A DNA stretch of 5,337 bases from Gracilibacteraceae bacterium (GCA_031255985.1 JAIRRL010000202.1:1-5337); one strand, 5' to 3'. Numbered from the stretch's first letter, positions 1-5,337 are shown. Notes: a model not told the origin generated them from the letters alone. A program made the numbers and translations.

Positions 1-733
1 CTGGCAGAGCGCGGAGACGGTGATCCTGGCGCCGGGCGGCGCGAATAATCTGATCGACGCTCTGGCCGTCGCCCCGCTGGCCGGGCAGAAAAACGCGCCG
101 ATTCTGCTCAGTACCGGAATGCTTGACCCGGCTGTGATCGCGGAGATTCAGCGTTTGGGCGCGACCACGGTTTACGCGGTCGGCGCGATCAGCCAGTCGG
201 TGACCGACGCCCTGAAAGCTGCGTTGCCAAATATTACCATCGACATTCTGAAGGGGGCCAGCCGCTTCGAGACAGCGGCGCTGATTAACGCCAAAGTGGA
301 AAACCCTCAGGGAACTTTCATCGTCGGTTATAACGCCATTGCCGACGCGGTGAGCGCCGCCTCCTTCGCCGCCGCGAACGGTTATGTAATCCAGATCGCG
401 AATCCGGACGGCGCTGTAAGCGGCGCGACCGGCGCGCCTGTCGGCCAAACCTATATTCTGGGCGGCCCGACCTTGGTGCGCGACGTAGCCGGGGCGACGC
501 GGCTTTACGGCCCGAACCGCTATGACACCAACAAGGCCATCCGCGCCGCCCTGGCCTTCGAGTACGCGAATATCTACACGGCGAACGGCGATACTTTGGT
601 GGACGCCCTCACCGGCTCGGCCCTGGCCGCTAAAACCAAAGCCGCCATCGTCCTCGCCCCCGGCAACGACCCCGCCGGCGTGGACTTCGGGCATATAACC
701 GCAGAAACAAAGGTGTATGCGTTCGGGGGGTAA
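1..733 (+). CDS. CWB2-repeat cell-wall-binding surface protein, C-terminal part (5' end outside window)
   Basis: This is the end of a secreted surface protein that would attach non-covalently to cell-wall polymers through cell wall binding repeat 2 (CWB2) modules. The frame is open from the first codon at position 2 (W-Q-S-A-E-T-V), so no true start lies here; the GTG at 20 is simply a valine inside the domain. Three successive modules are visible. The first runs through PGGANNLIDALAVAPLAG, NAPILL and KGASRFETA (about nt 20-290). The second runs through YILGGPTLV and LYGPNRYDTNKA (about nt 310-550). The third runs through TANGDTLVDALTGSALA and ends at VYAFGG (about nt 565-730). The R-[FY]-[ED]-T and DAL-x(3-4)-A signatures are typical of the family, and the ILL motif, linked to anionic polymer binding in clostridial Cwp proteins, is clear only in the first module. 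The last module stops right at the GG, where members usually continue about 10-20 residues (GGTAAVS-like). TAA is followed at once by TAG. The N-terminal effector domain, and therefore the function, cannot be seen. Confidence 0.88.
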   Translation, partial: WQSAETVILAPGGANNLIDALAVAPLAGQKNAPILLSTGMLDPAVIAEIQRLGATTVYAVGAISQSVTDALKAALPNITIDILKGASRFETAALINAKVENPQGTFIVGYNAIADAVSAASFAAANGYVIQIANPDGAVSGATGAPVGQTYILGGPTLVRDVAGATRLYGPNRYDTNKAIRAALAFEYANIYTANGDTLVDALTGSALAAKTKAAIVLAPGNDPAGVDFGHITAETKVYAFGG

Positions 734-906
734 TAGCTTAAATTAGGCTTTAATTCCGTTTTTTTAAGACGACATCTCTTTACGGTTCCGCGGGACGCCG
801 CAGGCGGCGAACCAATAACGGGGAAGCGGGCATTCCGATTTGGAGTGTCCGCTTCCTCGTATGCCCGATGGCGGCGGGTCTGCACCGCTCAGTTCCACGC
901 AAGTTT
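734..906. other. Intergenic gap between convergent genes
   Basis: This 173-nt stretch lies between the stop of the CWB2 gene (+) and the stop of the CPBP gene (-). It has no credible coding sequence. It holds a T7 run at 759-765 behind only a weak A/T stem (738-742 with 749-753), a short GC hairpin at 796-809 (six-base arms CGCCGC and GCGGCG), and the long stem-loop listed separately at 818-860. Both flanking genes should terminate here, but no textbook hairpin followed directly by a T tract is present for either strand. Confidence 0.75.
818..860 (+). other. Perfect 19-bp stem-loop, possible terminator or processing hairpin
   Basis: The left arm is 818-836, the loop GATTT is 837-841, and the right arm is 842-860. 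All 19 positions pair if read as plus-strand RNA, with three G-U wobbles (821-857, 830-848, 833-847). On the minus strand the same three positions become C-A mismatches. This suggests that the structure is kept for a plus-strand transcript, that of the CWB2 gene ending at 733. There is no T tract after the right arm. In the minus direction the sequence after the stem is only mildly T-rich (TATTGGTT). It could be a Rho-independent terminator of weak type, a 3'-end stabiliser, or a copy of a dispersed palindromic repeat. Confidence 0.6.
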
Positions 907-1662
907 TCAATTAAGGAAGTCGCGCTGGATCACGACGATGGCCACCATGAGTCCGTTCCACACGCCGTGAGCGATGATCGAAGGCCAGAGACTGCGGCTG
1001 CGCTCAAATAAGCGGCAGAGCAAAAAGCCGCCGATCAAAATGGGCAAAAACCGGGGCAGGTCAAAATGGATCAAAGCGAAAAACACCGCGCTTCGCGCCA
1101 TGCCTCCGGCCGGCCCGTACATTTTGCGCAGCGGCGGGTAAGCAAGCCCGCGGAACATCAGTTCTTCCTGCAGCGGGGCGATGACGCTTCCCAATAAAAG
1201 GAGCGCCGCCAGTTGCCACCAGGAGTCGCTCCCTTCAACCGCCAAGGCGAAATTTTGCGTGTCCGGCTCGCCGAACAACAAACTGATGAGATAGCCGGAT
1301 AGGCCGGCCAGCAAAAAAAGAATAAAGCCGCCGCCGATGCCGCTCAGCGCGTGGCTGAAACGCGGGCGATCCAGGCCCAGAGCGGCGGGCGTCAGTTTTT
1401 TCAGGCGCAAAAACAGGCTCAACAGGGCAAAGGTGACAAAAGCGCCGCCAAAGCCGCGGATCAAATACTCCACCACTCCGGCCCGCTCGCCCGGATAGGG
1501 CTGCGCGCCCAGCCAGCCGAACAAAAACAGGGCCAAATAATTAATCAGCAGTAAAAACAGCGTCTGCCAAAAATTCCATTCCGGTTCAGACCAGAGCGCC
1601 GCCGCCGCCCGCCCGGATTTGTCCGCCGCCTCCTTTGCCTCCTTTGCCTCCTTTGCCGCCAT
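907..1662 (-). CDS. CPBP family intramembrane glutamic/metalloprotease (Rce1/ABI-like)
   Basis: This 251-residue polytopic membrane protein belongs to the CPBP (CAAX protease and bacteriocin-processing, Abi/PF02517) family. All three core motifs are present: EELMFR at residues 166-171 (EExxxR), FALIH at 195-199 (FxxxH) and HGVWN at 232-236 (HxxxN). About six or seven hydrophobic segments are visible, near residues 31-50, 64-85, 107-130, 149-165, 188-200, 205-217 and 228-246. The cytoplasmic N-terminus is unusual: A-K-E repeats at residues 3-12 come from a 9-bp tandem repeat. The start is ATG 1660-1662. AGGA overlaps the gatB TAG stop and sits 8 nt before the ATG, so translation is probably coupled to gatB, whose stop is 10 nt upstream. 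The substrate is unknown. Bacterial members act in bacteriocin self-immunity, signal-peptide or prenyl-protein processing, or have no known role, and the gat operon context does not decide between these. Confidence 0.9.
   Translation of the reverse strand: MAAKEAKEAKEAADKSGRAAAALWSEPEWNFWQTLFLLLINYLALFLFGWLGAQPYPGERAGVVEYLIRGFGGAFVTFALLSLFLRLKKLTPAALGLDRPRFSHALSGIGGGFILFLLAGLSGYLISLLFGEPDTQNFALAVEGSDSWWQLAALLLLGSVIAPLQEELMFRGLAYPPLRKMYGPAGGMARSAVFFALIHFDLPRFLPILIGGFLLCRLFERSRSLWPSIIAHGVWNGLMVAIVVIQRDFLN
1631..1657 (-). repeat. Three perfect tandem copies of a 9-bp unit inside the CPBP gene
   Basis: On the plus strand TCCTTTGCC is repeated at 1631-1639, 1640-1648 and 1649-1657. On the coding strand the unit is GGCAAAGGA, which encodes the A-K-E repeats just after the start codon. 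Each copy followed by the next (or by GGC) creates AAAGGAGG, a near-perfect Shine-Dalgarno sequence, but no start codon follows any of them at usable spacing. In-frame slippage would add or remove three residues without breaking the gene. Confidence 0.9.
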
Positions 1663-1672
1663 CCCGCCCGTC

Positions 1673-3121
1673 CTAATTCAGTTTTTCTTTCAATATTTGG
1701 TTAACCAGCGCCGGATTGGCCTGGCCCTTGCTGAGACGCATCACCTGGCCCACCAGGAAGCCAAGCGCCTGGGCCTTGCCGCCGCGGTAATCGCTGACCG
1801 ACTTGGGGTTATTGGCCAGCACATCCTCGATCAGAGCGGCCAGAGCGCCGGCGTCGCTGATCTGGCTCATTCCCTCCGCCCGCGCAATATCCTCCGGGGC
1901 GCGGCCGGTGCGCGCCATGGTTTCCAGCACGGTTTTCCCCATTTTGCCGCTTATCGTCCCCTCTTTGATCATATTGACCAGAGAAGCCAGCATCGGCGGC
2001 CTGACCAGGCAGGCGGCCAAAGTCTCGTCCCGCGCGTTCAGCAGACCGCGAAGCTCGCTGGTCAGCCAGCCGGCCAGCATTTTTACGTCGGAACAGGTTG
2101 GCAGGGCTTCGTCAAAATACAGAGCCACGTCTTTGGCGGCCACGATTACTTCGGCGTCGTAGGCGGAAAGGCCGAGAGTGGTCAGGCGCTCCCGTTTCGC
2201 GGCCGGAAGTTCCGGCAGGCCGCGCCGGGCGGATTCAATCCACTCCGGGCTGATGCGCAGCGGCATCAGATCCGGCTCCGGAAAATAACGGTAATCGTGC
2301 GCTTCCTCTTTTTCCCGCAGGGGCAAAGTCATGCCCCGTTCCTCGTCCCAGGCGCGGGTTTCCTGGATAATGCGGGCGCCCTTATCCAGCTCGGCCGCCT
2401 GCCGCTCCGCCTCATATTCCAGGCAGCGGCGCACGGCGCTGAACGAGTTGAGGTTTTTCATCTCGGTGCGAGTACCTAGCTCCCCGCTTCCTTTCGGCCG
2501 CAGGGAAAGATTCACGTCAAAACGCACGGAACCCTGCTCCAGTTTGCAATCGGAAACACCGGCGTAATCAAGGATTCGCACGAGCGAGGTCAGATAGGCC
2601 AGCGCCTCGTCCGGCGAGCGCATATCCGGCTCCGAGACGATTTCCAGCAGCGGTACGCCGGCCCGGTTGTAATCGACGCTGGAACCGGCGGAGGAAGTGA
2701 TGCTCTCGCCGCTGTGGATCAGCTTGCCCGCGTCTTCCTCCATATGAGCGCGGGTGATGCCCACTTTCTTGACGCCGGCGTCGGTTTTTATTTCCAGCCA
2801 GCCTTTTTGAGCGATAGGCATATCGTATTGGGATGTCTGGTAGTTTTTTGGTAAATCTGGATAATAATAGTTTTTTCGGTCAAATTTGGATACTGAGGCG
2901 ATTTGGCAATTGAGGGCAAGTCCGGCTTTGATCGCGAGGTTCACCGCCTCGCGGTTCAGTACCGGCAATGTGCCGGGCAGCCCAAGACACACCGGGCATA
3001 CGTGCGTATTTTGTTCCGCGCCGAACTCAGTCGAGCAGGCGCAAAATATCTTGGTTTTGGTCGCCATTTCCGCATGGGTTTCAATGCCGCAAACCATCTC
3101 GTATCTGTCGCCGTAGGCCAT
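1673..3121 (-). CDS. gatB: Asp-tRNA(Asn)/Glu-tRNA(Gln) amidotransferase subunit B
   Basis: GatB is the tRNA-binding and kinase subunit of GatCAB. It activates the acyl group of Glu-tRNA(Gln) (and, where used, Asp-tRNA(Asn)) with ATP before amidation. The 482-residue length is normal for the family. Visible hallmarks are the N-terminal cradle with C27-x-C29 and C42-P-V-C45, a likely zinc site; FDRKNYYYPDLPKNYQ at 80-95; HMEEDAGKLIH at 126-136; SSVDYNRAGVPLLEIVSEPD near 147-166; EMKNLNSF at 220-227; and DYRYFPEPDL at 276-285. The C-terminal helical/YqeY-like tail binds the tRNA D-loop side; here GWLTSEL is at 351-357, NNPKSVSDYRGGK at 437-449 and GFLVGQVM at 454-461. The start ATG follows the gatA TGA directly, and GGAGG (3130-3134) lies 8 nt upstream inside gatA. 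No key motif is missing. Confidence 0.98.
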   Translation of the reverse strand: MAYGDRYEMVCGIETHAEMATKTKIFCACSTEFGAEQNTHVCPVCLGLPGTLPVLNREAVNLAIKAGLALNCQIASVSKFDRKNYYYPDLPKNYQTSQYDMPIAQKGWLEIKTDAGVKKVGITRAHMEEDAGKLIHSGESITSSAGSSVDYNRAGVPLLEIVSEPDMRSPDEALAYLTSLVRILDYAGVSDCKLEQGSVRFDVNLSLRPKGSGELGTRTEMKNLNSFSAVRRCLEYEAERQAAELDKGARIIQETRAWDEERGMTLPLREKEEAHDYRYFPEPDLMPLRISPEWIESARRGLPELPAAKRERLTTLGLSAYDAEVIVAAKDVALYFDEALPTCSDVKMLAGWLTSELRGLLNARDETLAACLVRPPMLASLVNMIKEGTISGKMGKTVLETMARTGRAPEDIARAEGMSQISDAGALAALIEDVLANNPKSVSDYRGGKAQALGFLVGQVMRLSKGQANPALVNQILKEKLN

Positions 3122-4582
3122 TCAGTCCACCTCCGTCAGCGCCGGCCGCGCGGCAAAGGCGACGCTTTGTTCCAGGGCGAAAGCCGCCCGGTACAGCAAA
3201 GCTTCCTCAAAATGACGCCCTATTAACTGAACGCCGACCGGCAGCCCGTCCTCCGTCAGGCCGGCCGGCAAAGAAACGGCGGGCAGACCGGCCAGATTGA
3301 CGGGAATCGTATAAATATCGCCCATGTACATGGTCAGCGGGTCGGACATCTCTCCGAGCCGGTAAGCCGCGGCCGGCGCGGTCGGCGAGAGAATAAGGTC
3401 GTAATCGGCAAAAACGCGCTCATAATCTTCCCTGATCAAGGTGCGCGTTTTTTGCGCCCGCAGATAATAAGCGTCGTAATAACCGGAACTCAGGGCGTAA
3501 GCGCCAAGCATGACGCGCCGTTTTACCTCCGGCCCGAAGCCGGCCGAGCGGCTGGCCTGAAACATTTCGATGATATCCGCGCCCGGCGCGCGCAATCCGT
3601 AGCGCGTCCCGTCATAGCGGGCCAGGTTGGAGCCGCACTCCGCCGGCGCGATGAGATAATAGGCCGCTATGGCGTAATCCATATGGGGCAGCGAACACTC
3701 GCCCGTTTCGGCCCCCAGACTTTCCAGCCGCCGGGCGCTGTCGCGAACGACTTTTTCCACCTCCGGCGCCAGGCCGGCGGTAAAAAATTCTTTGGGCAGC
3801 CCGATTCTCAGGCCGCGAGCGCCGTCTTGCAGACCGGCGCTGTAATTTGGCCGTTCGCCCGGCACCGAGGTGGAATCTTTCGGGTCATGCCCGGCGATAG
3901 CCTCCAGCACCAGGGCGTTATCGGCGACGGTTCGCGTCAGCGGGCCGATTTGATCCAGCGAGGAGGCGAACGCGATAAGGCCGTAGCGGGACACCGCCCC
4001 GTAAGTCGGTTTCATGCCGACGACCCCGCAAAAGGAAGCCGGCTGGCGTATAGAGCCGCCCGTGTCAGAACCGATGGCGTAAGGGGCCGTGCCGGCCGCC
4101 ACCGCCGCCGCCGCGCCGCCGGACGAACCGCCGGGTACGCGGTCGGTATCCCACGGGTTGCGCGTCGGAAAAAAAGCCGAGTATTCGGTGGTCGATCCCA
4201 TGGCGAACTCGTCCATATTTAACTTGCCCAAAACGACAGCCCCCGCCGCCAGCAGTTTTTCCGCCACGGAGGCGCTGTAGGGGGGACGGAAGCCGGCCAG
4301 CATCTTGGAAGCGCAGGTGGTCGCCGCTCCCGCCAGGCAGATATTATCCTTCAGCGCCGTCGGGATTCCCGTCAGCGCTCCCCCGCCGCCGCCCGCCAGC
4401 GCGTTGTCCGCCTCGCGCGCCTTAACCCGCGCCTCGTCCGCCAGCACGGAGATATAGGCCCGCACCGCCGGATCCAGTTTTTCTATCCGCGCCAGGTAAT
4501 AATCCGTCAGTTCCGCCGCGCTCAGTTCCCGGCCGCGCAGGAGACGGCCAAGCTCCAAGACGGAACAATCCGATAACCGCAT
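3122..4582 (-). CDS. gatA: Asp-tRNA(Asn)/Glu-tRNA(Gln) amidotransferase subunit A
   Basis: GatA is the amidase-signature subunit. It hydrolyses glutamine and passes ammonia to the activated aminoacyl-tRNA in the GatCAB complex. From the ATG at 4580-4582 it has 486 residues, the usual length. The Lys-Ser-Ser catalytic triad can be placed by its spacing to known GatA proteins: K78 in TALKDNI, S153 in PGGSSGG and the nucleophile S177 in SDTGGSIRQPA. SRYGLIAFASSLDQIGPLTR and the C-terminal GLPVGVQLIGRHFEE are also typical. The frame stays open to a TTG at 4616-4618, which would add 12 residues, but that TTG has no ribosome binding site, whereas AAAGGA lies 9 nt before the ATG. The ATG gives the canonical N-terminus MRLSDCSVLELGRLL. 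The TGA stop abuts the gatB ATG with no gap. Confidence 0.98.
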   Translation of the reverse strand: MRLSDCSVLELGRLLRGRELSAAELTDYYLARIEKLDPAVRAYISVLADEARVKAREADNALAGGGGGALTGIPTALKDNICLAGAATTCASKMLAGFRPPYSASVAEKLLAAGAVVLGKLNMDEFAMGSTTEYSAFFPTRNPWDTDRVPGGSSGGAAAAVAAGTAPYAIGSDTGGSIRQPASFCGVVGMKPTYGAVSRYGLIAFASSLDQIGPLTRTVADNALVLEAIAGHDPKDSTSVPGERPNYSAGLQDGARGLRIGLPKEFFTAGLAPEVEKVVRDSARRLESLGAETGECSLPHMDYAIAAYYLIAPAECGSNLARYDGTRYGLRAPGADIIEMFQASRSAGFGPEVKRRVMLGAYALSSGYYDAYYLRAQKTRTLIREDYERVFADYDLILSPTAPAAAYRLGEMSDPLTMYMGDIYTIPVNLAGLPAVSLPAGLTEDGLPVGVQLIGRHFEEALLYRAAFALEQSVAFAARPALTEVD

Positions 4583-4591
4583 AACTCTGTG

Positions 4592-4597
4592 TCCTTT
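4592..4597 (-). promoter_or_regulatory. gatA ribosome binding site that fixes the ATG start
   Basis: The coding strand reads AAAGGA, then nine bases, then the ATG at 4580-4582. The site lies in the 32-nt gap between the gatC stop and this ATG. A start at the TTG 4616-4618 would place this site inside the gene, so it argues for the shorter protein. Confidence 0.75.
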
Positions 4598-4614
4598 CTC
4601 TGCCGCGCTCTCAT

Positions 4615-4899
4615 TCAAACGATTCGCGGCACTTTAAAAAAACCGTCCTCCGCCTCCGGCGCGTTGGCCAAAGCCAGCTCCCGCCGCATGGACTCGCCAG
4701 GCGTATCTTCCCGCAGCACATTGAAAAGCGGCGCGGCGTGGGCCGTGGGTTCCACGGAAGTCAAATCCAGCTCTCCCAGCCTGTCCGCGTAAGTGAGGAC
4801 AGCGCCCAATTGCCTGGCATAATCTTCCTTTTCGGCGTCCGTCAGCCGCAGCCGCGCTAAAAACGCGACGCGTTCCACTTCCGCAACGGAAATACTCAT
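4615..4899 (-). CDS. gatC: Asp-tRNA(Asn)/Glu-tRNA(Gln) amidotransferase subunit C
   Basis: GatC is the small belt-like subunit that wraps around GatA and stabilises its fold and its contact with GatB. The 94-residue length is typical. Hallmarks are the N-terminal helix EVERVAFLARLRLTDAEKE, the second helix around QLGAVLTYADRLGELD, the link SVEPTAHAAPLFNVLREDTP, and the C-terminal EDGFFKVPRIV. The frame extends to a GTG at 4906-4908, three codons upstream, but the ribosome binding site AAGGAG (4908-4913) overlaps that GTG and lies 8 nt before the ATG at 4897-4899, so the ATG is chosen. It is the first gene of the operon. Its TGA is at 4615-4617, 32 nt before gatA. Confidence 0.97.
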   Translation of the reverse strand: MSISVAEVERVAFLARLRLTDAEKEDYARQLGAVLTYADRLGELDLTSVEPTAHAAPLFNVLREDTPGESMRRELALANAPEAEDGFFKVPRIV

Positions 4900-4907
4900 T
4901 CGTCTCA

Positions 4908-4913
4908 CTCCTT
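4908..4913 (-). promoter_or_regulatory. gatC ribosome binding site
   Basis: AAGGAG on the coding strand, 8 nt before ATG 4897-4899. It decides between that ATG and the in-frame GTG at 4906-4908, which it overlaps. A GC-rich hairpin (CGGCG, loop of three, CGCCG; 4916-4928) ends only 2 nt upstream and could affect access to the site; this last point is inference. Confidence 0.8.
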
Positions 4914-4951
4914 GCCGGCGTCCCGCCGAAAATTATTCCCTTTCGCCCTTC

Positions 4952-4980
4952 AATATACCAGATATCGCGGTTGCGGGCAA
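4952..4980 (-). promoter_or_regulatory. gatCAB-CPBP operon promoter, sigma-A type with extended -10
   Basis: On the minus strand the -35 is TTGCCC (4975-4980, 4/6 to consensus), the spacer is exactly 17 nt, and the -10 is TATATT (4952-4957, 5/6 to consensus). TGG directly before it supplies the TGn extended -10 element. The expected transcript start is near 4945, giving a leader of about 45 nt before gatC. No other comparable promoter is evident inside the operon, whose genes are separated by 32 nt or less. Confidence 0.8.
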
Positions 4981-4982
4981 TA

Positions 4983-5000
4983 GGCAAAAAACTATTTGCC
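4983..5000. promoter_or_regulatory. Inverted repeat just upstream of the gat -35
   Basis: GGCAAA and TTTGCC form a perfect 6-bp dyad around a 6-nt centre (AAACTA). It lies 2 bp from the gat -35 box, at about -38 to -55 from the expected start. This position would suit an operator or an A/T-rich UP-like element. No known regulator motif is recognised and chance cannot be excluded. Confidence 0.35.
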
Positions 5001-5043
5001 GCGGCGGATTTCAGGCCATTGTTTCATTTGTTGGCGAACCGGC

Positions 5044-5085
5044 GGGCCGCCGACAGGTTGGGCAGGGGCGCCGATAGGTTGGGCT
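5044..5085 (+). repeat. Tandem 21-bp direct repeat upstream of the plus-strand promoter
   Basis: Units 5044-5064 and 5065-5085 match at 18 of 21 positions. The core GCCGAyAGGTTGGGC (5049-5063 and 5070-5084) matches at 14 of 15. The second core ends exactly where the TTGCTA -35 begins. A 21-bp period is about two helical turns, so two proteins could bind on the same DNA face, roughly at -36 to -50 and -57 to -71 from the expected start. Confidence 0.75.
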
Positions 5086-5113
5086 TGCTAAAACGGCGTT
5101 CTTCCGTTATACT
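5085..5113 (+). promoter_or_regulatory. Sigma-A type promoter for the right-hand gene, divergent from gat
   Basis: The -35 is TTGCTA (5085-5090, 4/6), the spacer is 17 nt, and the -10 is TATACT (5108-5113, 5/6). The expected start is near 5120. The leader to the TTG at 5258 would be about 138 nt long, which leaves room for leader control. It includes a six-codon reading frame MKICDQ (5139-5159) whose stop overlaps an ATG at 5156. Confidence 0.75.
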
Positions 5114-5242
5114 CAGAAATCAGGTGTTAAACGCTTCCATGAAAATATGTGATCAATGAAACAGTCATCGCCTACCAGGCAGGAAACAAGTGGGCCGCTA
5201 CGGGCGCATAAGCGCGAGGGCTTGCAAAGCGCCGAGATGCTG

Positions 5243-5249
5243 AAGGAGG
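5243..5249 (+). promoter_or_regulatory. Strong ribosome binding site before a TTG start
   Basis: AAGGAGG is followed by 8 nt and then TTG at 5258-5260. The upstream in-frame ATG codons (5156 and 5237) have no comparable site, so this sets the most likely start of the right-hand gene. A lysine/glutamate-rich coding stretch could produce the same sequence by chance (codons AAG GAG GAG). Confidence 0.55.
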
Positions 5250-5257
5250 AGAAGAAA

Positions 5258-5337
5258 TTGGCAAACGGATTGCAAAAATGGGCAGAAGAAACCGGCCTTG
5301 CCGACCGCTGGCGCTCGGAAGGCAGACAGGAAGGCAG
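5258..5337 (+). CDS. Partial charged protein entering an EGRQ repeat (3' end outside window)
   Basis: The product is not recognised with confidence. From the TTG at 5258 the visible protein is MANGLQKWAEETGLADRWRS followed by EGRQEG, still open at the window edge. The same frame is open back to ATG 5156 (TGA at 5150-5152 precedes it), which would give 60 visible residues, but that ATG lacks a ribosome binding site and its first 20 residues look non-coding. The charged helix followed by EGRQ repeats resembles the C-terminal tails of Rpn/PD-(D/E)XK transposase-like nucleases. Here no nuclease core precedes it, so it may be a small stand-alone gene or a 5'-truncated remnant using a new start. 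It is driven by the promoter at 5085-5113. Confidence 0.5.
   Translation, partial: MANGLQKWAEETGLADRWRSEGRQEG
5317..5337 (+). repeat. Start of a 12-bp tandem repeat cut by the window edge
   Basis: GGAAGGCAGACA (5317-5328) is followed by GGAAGGCAG (5329-5337), so 1.75 copies of a 12-bp unit encoding EGRQ are visible. The array probably continues beyond the window. Confidence 0.55.

Noticed and set aside
738..765. Candidate terminator for the CWB2 gene: A/T stem then T7
   Set aside because: The stem is five A-T pairs only, separated from the T run by several bases, and is too weak for an intrinsic terminator.
574..885. 103-codon minus-strand frame over the CWB2 end and the intergenic gap
   Set aside because: It is antisense to the CWB2 coding end, runs through the stem-loop, and shows no domain or ribosome binding site.
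1619..2479. 286-codon plus-strand open frame opposite gatB and the CPBP start
   Set aside because: It is antisense to two genes with clear family motifs, is rich in Q/H/R in the manner of a shadow frame, and crosses a real gene boundary.
3452..4222. 256-codon plus-strand open frame opposite gatA
   Set aside because: It lies fully antisense to a certain gatA with intact catalytic motifs. Long antisense frames are expected in GC-rich genes, and the translation has no recognisable domain.
4634..4987. 117-codon minus-strand frame overlapping gatC in another frame
   Set aside because: It begins upstream of the gat promoter -10 and overlaps a clear gatC. Its composition (G/R/A-rich) looks like a frame shadow.
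5040..5052. CGGCG-GGC-CGCCG hairpin as a terminator in the divergent region
   Set aside because: It has only five pairs, no T tract on either side, and sits upstream of both promoters, so there is no transcript for it to end.
4971..5159. 62-codon plus-strand frame ending MKICDQ
   Set aside because: It runs through the plus-strand promoter and its repeats, starts on top of the gat -35, and has no ribosome binding site. Only the last six codons could be a leader frame.

Overview
The window looks like a chromosomal segment of a GC-rich Bacillota (Firmicutes) bacterium, probably Clostridia or Negativicutes. This rests on three things: a cell-wall-binding type 2 (CWB2) repeat surface protein, a complete gatC-gatA-gatB operon for indirect aminoacylation, and strong AGGAGG-type ribosome binding sites. 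The assignment is an inference and I cannot name a genus. Most of the window is ordinary housekeeping sequence. I do not see a convincing new defence or mobile system in it.

Layout. Positions 1-733 (+) hold the 3' end of a CWB2-repeat surface protein; its 5' end lies outside the window. Positions 734-906 are a gap between converging genes and contain a perfect 19-bp stem-loop at 818-860. From 4899 down to 907, four genes run on the minus strand as one tight operon in the order gatC, gatA, gatB, then a CPBP-family membrane metalloprotease. The gatC-gatA gap is 32 nt, gatA and gatB abut with no gap, and the gatB-CPBP gap is 10 nt. One good sigma-A-type promoter (-35 4975-4980, extended -10 4952-4957) can serve all four. 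From 4900 to 5257 lies a divergent control region, with the gat promoter on the minus strand and a second good promoter on the plus strand (5085-5113). A tandem 21-bp repeat abuts the -35 of the plus-strand promoter. Downstream of that promoter a gene starts, probably at a TTG at 5258 behind a strong ribosome binding site, and leaves the window at 5337. Its visible part is charged and enters an EGRQ repeat.

How the genes work together. GatCAB converts mischarged Glu-tRNA(Gln), and in many bacteria Asp-tRNA(Asn), into the correctly amidated form. GatA releases ammonia from glutamine and transamidates, GatB binds the tRNA and activates the acyl group, and GatC stabilises GatA. The CPBP protease is translated from the same message but has no obvious role in that reaction. 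The starts of gatA and gatC given here are shorter than the longest open frames, because ribosome binding sites and family alignment favour internal ATG codons.
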